From the NCBI RefSeq assembly GCF_015711645.1, contig NZ_JABTEX010000001.1, positions 992,001 to 1,056,000 on the forward strand: a stretch of DNA of 64,000 bases, read 5' to 3'. The position numbers and the translations under genes were made by a program. Source of the stretch: Planomonospora sp. ID82291. Lineage in GTDB: Bacteria > Actinomycetota > Actinomycetes > Streptosporangiales > Streptosporangiaceae. The number at the start of each line of letters is the position of its first letter. Position 1 is the first letter of the stretch. Below, piece by piece: positions 55,647 through 62,586 of this stretch. The notes beneath the pieces are model-generated. The model ran no database searches. It had not been told where the DNA came from and saw nothing but the letters and a program-made list of their open reading frames with translations.

Positions 55647-56354
55647 TCAGTGGGCCACGTCGATGACCAGGCGGTTCGGCCGCCTCTGCTCGGTGACGCG
55701 GAATCCGGCCCTGCGCTCCAGCACGATGCCCACGCCCACCACGGCCTCGAAGTCCCCGGTCTTCACGACGCTGCGCACGTTGCCCAGCCCCGCCTGGAGG
55801 ATCGGCCCGCCCGTCAGGGTGGGGGTGCCCGACTCCGTGTGCGCGTTCGCCGGGAGCATCGTCACCTGCAGGTAGGCCCCGCCCTCGACGTCGATCGGCT
55901 CGCCCGACCCGTCCTGGACCAGCTCGGGCACCCAGTCCACGGTGTATCCGGGCGGGTCCCCCCTGAAGTCGATCACCACCCGGTCGTAGCCTCCGTGCTC
56001 GGCGAAGCGCACGGCGGTGACGAGCGGCGGCTCGCCGGGGTTCCGCTCGACCCGGACCGCCGCGGTGCTCGTCGGCGGCTCCGGACCGGTGGGCGGCGCC
56101 TGCGGGGCGGAGGTCCTCCCCCGCGGGCTCCGCGCGCCCGGAGAGTCCTGTACGGCGGGCGGATCCTCGGCACCGGGCGAGTCCTGCACGGTCGGCGGGG
56201 CCGACCCGGTCCCGCCGGTGGCGGCGACCCCGGAGGAGGGGGATCCGGTGGCCCCGCCGGCCCGACCGGCCGGGTCCGCCTGGCCGGTCGAGCCGCCGCA
56301 GCCGGTCAGCAGGGCGAGGGGGATGAGCACGAGTGCGGCGCGAGAGCGGTTCAT
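55647..56354 (-). CDS. Lipoprotein with AMIN-like domain
   Basis: 235 residues. Lipobox LLTGCGG (Cys19), a long low-complexity Pro/Ser/Thr/Gly linker (20-100) and a C-terminal AMIN-like beta domain: LVTAVRFAEHGGYDRVVIDFRGDPPGYTVDWVP … RRPNRLVIDVAH. AMIN-like domains bind cell-wall or envelope targets. ATG at 56354 follows GGAGG. Confidence 0.8.
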   Translation of the reverse strand: MNRSRAALVLIPLALLTGCGGSTGQADPAGRAGGATGSPSSGVAATGGTGSAPPTVQDSPGAEDPPAVQDSPGARSPRGRTSAPQAPPTGPEPPTSTAAVRVERNPGEPPLVTAVRFAEHGGYDRVVIDFRGDPPGYTVDWVPELVQDGSGEPIDVEGGAYLQVTMLPANAHTESGTPTLTGGPILQAGLGNVRSVVKTGDFEAVVGVGIVLERRAGFRVTEQRRPNRLVIDVAH

Positions 56355-56425
56355 GTGGGCCTCCTGCCGGGTTAGATGCCCAGGAACACCGGCGGTTTCA
56401 CCGCTCCGGCCGCCCTTCGGCGGGT

Positions 56426-56481
56426 GATGACCGGGGCGGGCCGGGCGCCCGCCGTCCTTCGGGCGGCCCGCCCCCGTCATC
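56426..56481. terminator. Terminator of the MFS gene
   Basis: A 17-bp stem with one mismatch: GATGACCGGGGCGGGCC (56426-56442) against 56465-56481. The distal arm overlaps the TGA of the MFS gene on the minus strand. Confidence 0.7.
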
Positions 56482-57919
56482 AGGCGGCCTCCAGGACCGG
56501 CTCCCCCTTCCGCTCCGCGGCGGCCGTACGGACCCCGCGCAGGCCGGTGAGGGCGATCACCAGACCGGCCAGCGCGAGGACGCCGGAGACCGCGATCGCG
56601 GCGCGGAAGCCGTCGAGCGGGTCGGCGCTCGTGCTGGAGGTCAGCACCGCCGTCACCACCGCCAGCACGACGGCGCCGCCGACCTGGCCCGAGGTGTTGA
56701 GCAGGCCGGAGGCCAGGCCCTGCTCGTCGTCGGCGACCCCGTTGGTCGCCTGGATGTTGAGCGACGGGAAGGACAGGGCGAAGGCGACGCCCAGCAGGAC
56801 CATGCCGGGGATGACCAGCGTGGCCAGGTCGGGCGCCCCGTCCACCCGGAGGAAGAAGGCGTATCCGCCGGCCAGTGCGGCCGAGCCGACCACGATCAGC
56901 CGGGCGGTGCCGAAGCGGTCGGCCAGGCCGCCCATCTTCGTCGAGGTGACGGCCACCAGCAGACCGGCCGGGAGGAAGGCCAGCGCGGTCTCCAGCGGGG
57001 ACCAGTGCAGGAAGTTCTGGAAGTACTGCATGGCGACGAACTGGAAGCCGACGTAGGAGCCGAACAGGATCACCAGGCCGAGGTTGGCCCGGACGATGGG
57101 GCCCGAGCGCAGGATGCCGAGCCGTACCAGGGGGTGCCTGACCCTGCGCTCGGTCACCACGAACGCGGCCAGCAGGGCGGCGGCGGCGAGCAGCGAGCCG
57201 ACCGTGCGCAGCGAGCCCCAGCCGGCCTCGGGCGCCTCCACCACGGCGAAGACCAGCAGCAGCATCGAGGCGGTGATCGTCACGGCGCCGACGAGGTCGT
57301 GGCCGCTCTCGGCCCGCTCCTCGGGCCGCTCCTCGGGCCGCTTCGGCAGGAACCGCAGGGCGGCGACCAGGGCGACGACCGCGACCGGGACGGGCATCAG
57401 GAACGTCCAGCGCCAGCCGAGCTCGGTGAGGAGCCCGGAGATGACCAGGCCCAGGGAGAACCCGCTGGCGCCGGAGGCGGTGAAGATGGACAGGGCCCGG
57501 TTGCGGGCCGGTCCCTCGGCGAACGTGGTGGTGATGATGGACAGGGCGGCGGGCGCGGTGAAGGCGGCGCTGATGCCCTTGACGAACCGGGCCGCGATCA
57601 GCAGGGTGCCGTCGCTGACCAGGCCGCCGAGGAGCGAGGCCACGGCGAAGACCGCCAGGGCCGCCAGGAAGACGCGGCGCCGTCCCAGGAGGTCGGCGGT
57701 GCGCCCGCCGAGCAGGAGCAGGCCGCCGTAGCCGAGCACGTAGCCGCTGACCACCCACTGCAGGGAGTCGGTGGACAGGCCCAGGTCCGCCTGGATGGAC
57801 GGGAGCGCGACGCCGACCATGGAGACGTCGAGCGCGTCGAGGAAGACGACGGCGCACAGGACCGCCAGGGCGGCCCACAGGCGCGCGTCCCAGCGTCCTT
57901 CGGTGGAGGGAGGGATCAT
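56480..57919 (-). CDS. MFS drug-efflux-type transporter (DHA2, 14 segments)
   Basis: About 479 residues with 13-14 hydrophobic segments. Motif A is LLLGGRTADLLGRRRVF, and the N-terminal VVFLDALDVSMVGVALPSIQADL with WVVSGYVLGYGG is typical of the DHA2 (QacA/EmrB) group. A short RPEERPEER repeat lies in the central loop. ATG at 57919 is chosen; an ATG at 57946 would add nine residues but lies within the operator. The divergent MarR gene probably represses it. Confidence 0.9.
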   Translation of the reverse strand: MIPPSTEGRWDARLWAALAVLCAVVFLDALDVSMVGVALPSIQADLGLSTDSLQWVVSGYVLGYGGLLLLGGRTADLLGRRRVFLAALAVFAVASLLGGLVSDGTLLIAARFVKGISAAFTAPAALSIITTTFAEGPARNRALSIFTASGASGFSLGLVISGLLTELGWRWTFLMPVPVAVVALVAALRFLPKRPEERPEERAESGHDLVGAVTITASMLLLVFAVVEAPEAGWGSLRTVGSLLAAAALLAAFVVTERRVRHPLVRLGILRSGPIVRANLGLVILFGSYVGFQFVAMQYFQNFLHWSPLETALAFLPAGLLVAVTSTKMGGLADRFGTARLIVVGSAALAGGYAFFLRVDGAPDLATLVIPGMVLLGVAFALSFPSLNIQATNGVADDEQGLASGLLNTSGQVGGAVVLAVVTAVLTSSTSADPLDGFRAAIAVSGVLALAGLVIALTGLRGVRTAAAERKGEPVLEAA

Positions 57920-57942
57920 GGGATCCAACGATACATGCACAC

Positions 57943-57987
57943 GCATCTAATGCAACAGAATTTAATTACCATGCATTTGATGTTCAA
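57943..57987. promoter_or_regulatory. Divergent MFS/MarR operator region
   Basis: An AT-rich pocket with two similar sites exactly 30 bp apart, GCATCTAATGC (57943-57953) and GCATTTGATGT (57973-57983), and an overlapping perfect palindrome TTGATGTTCAA (57977-57987). Placement between the divergent starts fits MarR autoregulation. Confidence 0.65.
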
Positions 57988-57993
57988 GCATGC

Positions 57994-58009
57994 TAAGATC
58001 CGCGGCATG
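57994..58009 (+). promoter_or_regulatory. Leaderless promoter of the marR gene
   Basis: TAAGAT (57994-57999) followed by exactly seven bases and ATG (58007); no ribosome site precedes the ATG. Confidence 0.6.
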
Positions 58010-58411
58010 AGCGAGGAGTCCGCCGTCCGCGCCTGGCGCGAGGTGCTGGCCAGGCATTCCGCGACCGCCTGCGCGCTGGAGCGGGAGCTCTCGGACCGGC
58101 ACGGCCTCGGGATGAGCGAGTTCGAGCTCCTGGAGCGCATGGTCGAGGGCGGCCGGCCCGAATACCGGGTCCAGGAGCTCGCCGACGCGGTGCACCTGAG
58201 CCAGAGCGCCTGCTCGCGGGTGGTCGCCCGGCTGGAGAAGGCGGGCCTGGTCAGCCGGGGCCTGTGCGAGGCCGACCGGCGCGGCATCTTCGTCTGCATC
58301 ACCGAGGACGGCCGCGCCCGCCACGCCGCCGCCCTCCCGACCCACCGCGCCGTCGTCCGCGGGATCTTCGACCCCGCGGACGCGTCTCAGGCCTCGCCGC
58401 TCACGCCCTGA
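58007..58411 (+). CDS. MarR family transcriptional regulator
   Basis: 134 residues with a MarR winged helix: MSEFELLERMVEGG, VQELADAVHLSQSACSRVVARLEKAGLVSR and wing RRGIFVCITEDGRA. It most likely controls the divergent MFS exporter, released by the exported compound. ATG at 58007 appears leaderless. The last residues (ASPLTP) are encoded by a duplicated copy of the deoA 3' end. Confidence 0.88.
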   Translation: MSEESAVRAWREVLARHSATACALERELSDRHGLGMSEFELLERMVEGGRPEYRVQELADAVHLSQSACSRVVARLEKAGLVSRGLCEADRRGIFVCITEDGRARHAAALPTHRAVVRGIFDPADASQASPLTP

Positions 58412-58452
58412 CGCGGACGGTCCCGATCCTCGCCGCTCACGCCCTGATGCGG
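58392..58452. repeat. 36-bp direct repeat shared by the marR and deoA gene ends
   Basis: CCTCGCCGCTCACGCCCTGA is found at 58392 and 58428; the two 25-bp copies (to 58416 and 58452) differ at one base. The right copy is the 3' end of deoA (minus strand); the left is the 3' end of marR (plus strand). Confidence 0.88.
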
Positions 58453-59717
58453 TCGATCACCAGTGGGAGCTGGTCCACCTCGCCGGGCCCGCCGATCGCG
58501 TAGGCGCCGTCCAGCGCGGCCAGCGCCCGGTCGAAGCGGGCCGGGTCGTCGGCGTGCAGGGTCATCAGCGGCTGTCCCTCGCGGACCGCGTCCCCCGGCC
58601 GGGCGTGCAGCATGATGCCCGCGCCGAAGGAGACCGGGTCCTCCTTGCGCTCCCGGCCCGCGCCGAGCCGCCAGGCCGCCAGGCCCACGCCGTAGGCGTC
58701 GAGCCGGGTCAGCACGCCCGTCGCGGGCGCGATCACCTCCATCGTCTCGGCGGCCTCCGGCAGCGCCGCGTCCGGGTCGCCGCCCTGGGCGACGATCATC
58801 CGGCGCCAGGCGTCCATCGCCGAGCCGTCCTTCAGCGCCTGCTCGGGGTCCTTGCCGCCGTCCAGCCCCGCGGCCTGGAGCATCTCGCGCGCCAGCCGCA
58901 CGGTCAGCTCGACCACGTCCTCGGGCCCGCCGCCGGCGAGCACCTCGACGGACTCGGTCACCTCCAGCGCGTTGCCCACCGCCCGGCCCAGCGGCCGGTC
59001 CATCGCGGTCAGCAGCGCCACCGTGTTCACCCCGGCGTCGGTGCCCAGCGCGACCATGGTGGTGGCCAGCTCCCGGGCCCGGTCCACGGTCTTCATGAAC
59101 GCGCCCGAGCCGACCTTGACGTCCAGCACCAGCGCGCCGGTGCCCTCCGCGATCTTCTTGGACATGATCGAGGACGCGATCAGCGGGATCGCCTCGACCG
59201 TGCCGGTCACGTCGCGCAGCGCGTAGAGCTTCTTGTCCGCCGGAGCGAGTCCCTCGCCCGCCGCGCAGATGACCGCCCCGGCCTCCCGCAGCACGCCGAG
59301 CATCTCGTCGTTGGAGAGCGAGGCCCGCCAGCCGGGGATCGACTCCAGCTTGTCCAGCGTGCCGCCGGTGTGCCCCAGGCCGCGGCCGGACAGCTGCGGG
59401 ACGTACCCGCCGCACGCGGCGACCAGCGGGGCCAGCGGCAGCGTGATCTTGTCGCCGACACCGCCGGTGGAGTGCTTGTCGGTGGTACGGCCCGGCAGCG
59501 CGGACCAGTCCATCCGGGTCCCGGACCGGATCATGGCCTGGGTCCACTCGGCGATCTCCCGCCGTGTCATCCCGTTGAGCAGGATCGCCATGGCGAGCGC
59601 GGACATCTGCTCGTCGGCGACCACGCCCCGGGTGTAGGCGTCGATCACCCAGTCGATCTGCTCGGTGGACAGCTCGCGGCCGTCCCTCTTGGTGACGATG
59701 ACGTCGATCGCGTCCAT
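58437..59717 (-). CDS. deoA: Thymidine phosphorylase
   Basis: 426 residues of the pyrimidine nucleoside phosphorylase family with signature SGRGLGHTGGTLDKLES, phosphate-site KHSTGGVGDK and the C-terminal PYNP domain. Splits thymidine/deoxyuridine into base and deoxyribose-1-phosphate. ATG at 59717 lies five bases beyond the cdd stop, so it is co-transcribed with cdd and the nucleoside importer. Confidence 0.95.
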   Translation of the reverse strand: MDAIDVIVTKRDGRELSTEQIDWVIDAYTRGVVADEQMSALAMAILLNGMTRREIAEWTQAMIRSGTRMDWSALPGRTTDKHSTGGVGDKITLPLAPLVAACGGYVPQLSGRGLGHTGGTLDKLESIPGWRASLSNDEMLGVLREAGAVICAAGEGLAPADKKLYALRDVTGTVEAIPLIASSIMSKKIAEGTGALVLDVKVGSGAFMKTVDRARELATTMVALGTDAGVNTVALLTAMDRPLGRAVGNALEVTESVEVLAGGGPEDVVELTVRLAREMLQAAGLDGGKDPEQALKDGSAMDAWRRMIVAQGGDPDAALPEAAETMEVIAPATGVLTRLDAYGVGLAAWRLGAGRERKEDPVSFGAGIMLHARPGDAVREGQPLMTLHADDPARFDRALAALDGAYAIGGPGEVDQLPLVIDRIRA

Positions 59718-59722
59718 GTCTG

Positions 59723-60124
59723 TCAGGCCCCCCGGCTCAGGTCGTCGGGTCCGAAGGCGTACGGCAGGATCTCCGCCATCGGCTTCGGCCCGTCCACGGT
59801 CTCCATCAGCAGTTCAGGACCGCCGAACTCGAACAGTAGCTGGCGGCAGCGCCCGCACGGCATGAGCAGCTCCTCGTGTCCGTCCACGCAGGTGAAGGCG
59901 ACCAGCCGGCCGCCGCCGCTCGCCTGGAGCGCGGAGACCAGCCCGCACTCCGCGCACAGCCCCACACCGTAGGAGGCGTTCTCCACGTTGCAGCCGGAAA
60001 CGATCCGCCCGTCGTCCACCAGCGCGGCGGCGCCCACCGGGAACTTCGAGTAGGGGGCGTAGGCGTTGCCCATGGCCCGTACGGCCTCGGCCTTGAGCGC
60101 GGCCCAGTCGACGGAGGCGCTCAT
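59723..60124 (-). CDS. cdd: Cytidine deaminase
   Basis: 133 residues, tetrameric type with three zinc cysteines: GLCAECGLVSAL carries the first Cys and catalytic Glu, and PCGRC supplies the other two. Converts cytidine/deoxycytidine to uridine forms. ATG at 60124 overlaps the permease stop in an ATGA junction. Confidence 0.94.
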   Translation of the reverse strand: MSASVDWAALKAEAVRAMGNAYAPYSKFPVGAAALVDDGRIVSGCNVENASYGVGLCAECGLVSALQASGGGRLVAFTCVDGHEELLMPCGRCRQLLFEFGGPELLMETVDGPKPMAEILPYAFGPDDLSRGA

Positions 60125-61401
60125 TTCGCCTGTCCCTTCCGGTACGGCACGCCGTCGGCCGCGGGCGGCCGGAGCCGCTGCGCGGCCAGCGAGAGCACCA
60201 GCAGCGTGGTGATGTGCGGGGTGACCGAGGTGAACTGCGCCGGGATGCTGTCGGTCAGCGCGAACAGGGCGAACACGGCGACCGCCCCGGCGGCGGTGAA
60301 CACCGCGGCCTGCGTACGGCTCTGCTTGACGAGCTGGTAGACGGCCACCCCGGCGAGCAGGACGGCCACGAGCAGCAGCAGCGCGTGGACCGACTCGCCG
60401 CCCCGGCGGAGCTGGAGGGCGTCGGTGTAGCCGAACAGCCCCGCGCCGGCCGCCAGACCGCCCGGCCGCCAGTTGCCGAAGATCATCGCGGCGAGGCCGA
60501 TGAAGCCGCGGCCCGCCGTCTGGCCCTCGCGGTAGGCGCTGGAGGCCACCAGCGACAGGAACGCGCCGCCCAGGCCCGCGAGCGCGCCGGAGACGACGAC
60601 CGCGACGTACTTGTAGGTGTAGACGTTGACGCCGAGCGACTCCGCCGCGACCGGCCGCTCGCCGCACGAGCGCAGCCGCAGGCCGAACGCCGTCCGCCAC
60701 AGCACGTAGAACGTCACCGGGATCAGCAGGATCGCCAGGACGGTCACCAGCGAGACGTTGGTGGTCAGGCCGCGCAGGATGCCGGCCAGGTCGGACAGCA
60801 GGAACCAGTGCTGGGACTCCAGCGACTTCAGCGGCTCGCCGATCCCCGGGATGCTGACGGGGTCCAGCTTGGGCACCGGGGGCGACTGCGTGTCGCCGCC
60901 GCCCTTCATCTCGGCGAAGGTCACCTTCGACAGGAACTGGGTGATGCCCAGGCCCAGGATGTTGATCGCGACGCCCGAGATGATGTGGTCCACCCCGAAC
61001 GTCACGGTCGCCACCGCGTGCAGCAGGCCGCCGAAGGCCCCGCCCAGCAGGCCCACGAGCACGCCCGCCCAGGGGCTGCCGAACTGGATGGCACCCCAGG
61101 CGCCGCCCCAGGTGCCGAGGATCATCATGCCCTCGAGGCCGATGTTGACCACGCCGGCCCGCTCGGACCAGAGGCCACCGAGGCCGGCCAGGCCGATCGG
61201 GACGGCCAGCGCCACGGTCGCGTTGATCGCGCCCGCGGAGGTGAGGTCGACGGCCCCGGTGACGAACCGGGTGAACGACAGCAGCAGGACCAGCCCGCCG
61301 AGGGCGAGCAGCAGGGTCCGCCAGGTGAAGCGGAACTTCGACGGGACCCGTTCGACCTGCTCCACCCGCATCTCTGCGGTGGTGTCCCTCTCTTCGGTCA
61401 T
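60121..61401 (-). CDS. Nucleoside ABC importer permease, NupQ-like
   Basis: 426 residues with about nine hydrophobic segments. GLAGLGGLWSERAGVVNIGLEGMMILG is the conserved BMP-family permease motif, repeated in spirit by SGALAGLGGAFLSLV. Pairs with the other permease as the membrane channel for nucleosides. ATG at 61401 overlaps the upstream stop (ATGA). Confidence 0.9.
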   Translation of the reverse strand: MTEERDTTAEMRVEQVERVPSKFRFTWRTLLLALGGLVLLLSFTRFVTGAVDLTSAGAINATVALAVPIGLAGLGGLWSERAGVVNIGLEGMMILGTWGGAWGAIQFGSPWAGVLVGLLGGAFGGLLHAVATVTFGVDHIISGVAINILGLGITQFLSKVTFAEMKGGGDTQSPPVPKLDPVSIPGIGEPLKSLESQHWFLLSDLAGILRGLTTNVSLVTVLAILLIPVTFYVLWRTAFGLRLRSCGERPVAAESLGVNVYTYKYVAVVVSGALAGLGGAFLSLVASSAYREGQTAGRGFIGLAAMIFGNWRPGGLAAGAGLFGYTDALQLRRGGESVHALLLLVAVLLAGVAVYQLVKQSRTQAAVFTAAGAVAVFALFALTDSIPAQFTSVTPHITTLLVLSLAAQRLRPPAADGVPYRKGQAK

Positions 61402-62549
61402 GCCGACGCTCCTTCACCCTGGGGCGGGGTCCCGCTCGCCAGTTCCTTGCTCACCCGGCGCTGCCCGGCCACCACCTGGTAGCGGTGGACCAGCTCGTAG
61501 GCGACGATGACCGAGAGCACGATGGTGCCCTGCATGATGGCGACGAGCTCCGGTGCGATCTCGTGCAGCTGGAGGATGCTGGACGAGGTGTCGAGGAAGG
61601 CCCAGAGCAGGGCGCCGAAGGCGATGCCGACGGGGTGGTTGCGGCCCAGCAGCGCGATCGCGATGCCGGTGAAGCCGAGGCCGGTGGGGAAGTCCAGGCT
61701 GTAGGAGTAGGACGCCCCCAGCAGCTGCGGCATGCCGATCAGGCCCGCCGCCGCGCCGGAGAGCAGCATCGCGATGACGATCATCTTCTTGACGTTCACG
61801 CCGCTGGCGACCGCGGCCGTCTCCGACTGCCCGGTGGCCCGCAGGTCGAAGCCGAACCTGGTCCGGTTGAGCAGGACGTGGTAGCCGACGCCCACGGCGA
61901 TCGCCAGGAAGAGCAGGCCGAACACCTTGGCCTCCGTGCCCGGGATGAGCGCCAGGCCCGGCACCCGGCCGGACTCCGCGATCGGCTTGGTGCCGATGTT
62001 GTTGCTCCCCGCGACCTCGACGGCCAGGCGCTCCTTGTTGAGCAGCCAGGAGCCCAGCGCGGTGGCGATGGCGTTCAGCATGATCGTGGAGATGACCTCG
62101 CTGACGCCGCGCTTGACCTTCAGCAGCGCCGCGATCGACGCCCAGCCGGCGCCGACGAGCATCGCCACGAGGATGACCAGCACGGTGTGCAGCGGACCGG
62201 GCAGGACGACCGCGCCGCCCACCGCGGCGGAGATGAGCGCCGCGAGGCGGTACTGGCCGTCGACGCCGATGTTGAACAGGTTCATCCGGAACCCGATCGC
62301 CACCGCGATCGCGGCCAGGTAGAAGGTCGTCGCGGAGTTCAGCGTCAGCACGATCGAGCGCGGCTGCACGCCGTACTCACCCATGATGACCAGCGTGTCC
62401 AGCGGCGGGGCGCCGGTGGCCAGCAGCACGATCGAGGTGATCAGCGCGGCGAAGAGGATCGCCACGACGGGCGCGGCGAGGGAGAGCAGTCCGCTCAGCC
62501 GTACCCGCCCGAGCAGGCGGTCGGCGAAGCTCGACTCAGCGGCTTTCAT
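61398..62549 (-). CDS. Nucleoside ABC importer permease, NupP-like
   Basis: 383 residues with about ten hydrophobic segments and FRMNLFNIGVDGQYRLAA, matching the first permease of BMP-type nucleoside importers; SGAAAGLIGMPQLLG is the second conserved segment. ATG at 62549; 37 bp after the ATPase gene and overlapping the next permease gene by four bases. Confidence 0.9.
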   Translation of the reverse strand: MKAAESSFADRLLGRVRLSGLLSLAAPVVAILFAALITSIVLLATGAPPLDTLVIMGEYGVQPRSIVLTLNSATTFYLAAIAVAIGFRMNLFNIGVDGQYRLAALISAAVGGAVVLPGPLHTVLVILVAMLVGAGWASIAALLKVKRGVSEVISTIMLNAIATALGSWLLNKERLAVEVAGSNNIGTKPIAESGRVPGLALIPGTEAKVFGLLFLAIAVGVGYHVLLNRTRFGFDLRATGQSETAAVASGVNVKKMIVIAMLLSGAAAGLIGMPQLLGASYSYSLDFPTGLGFTGIAIALLGRNHPVGIAFGALLWAFLDTSSSILQLHEIAPELVAIMQGTIVLSVIVAYELVHRYQVVAGQRRVSKELASGTPPQGEGASA

Positions 62550-62586
62550 GCGATGGCTCCGGATCCGGCGTACGCCGTGTGGATGG

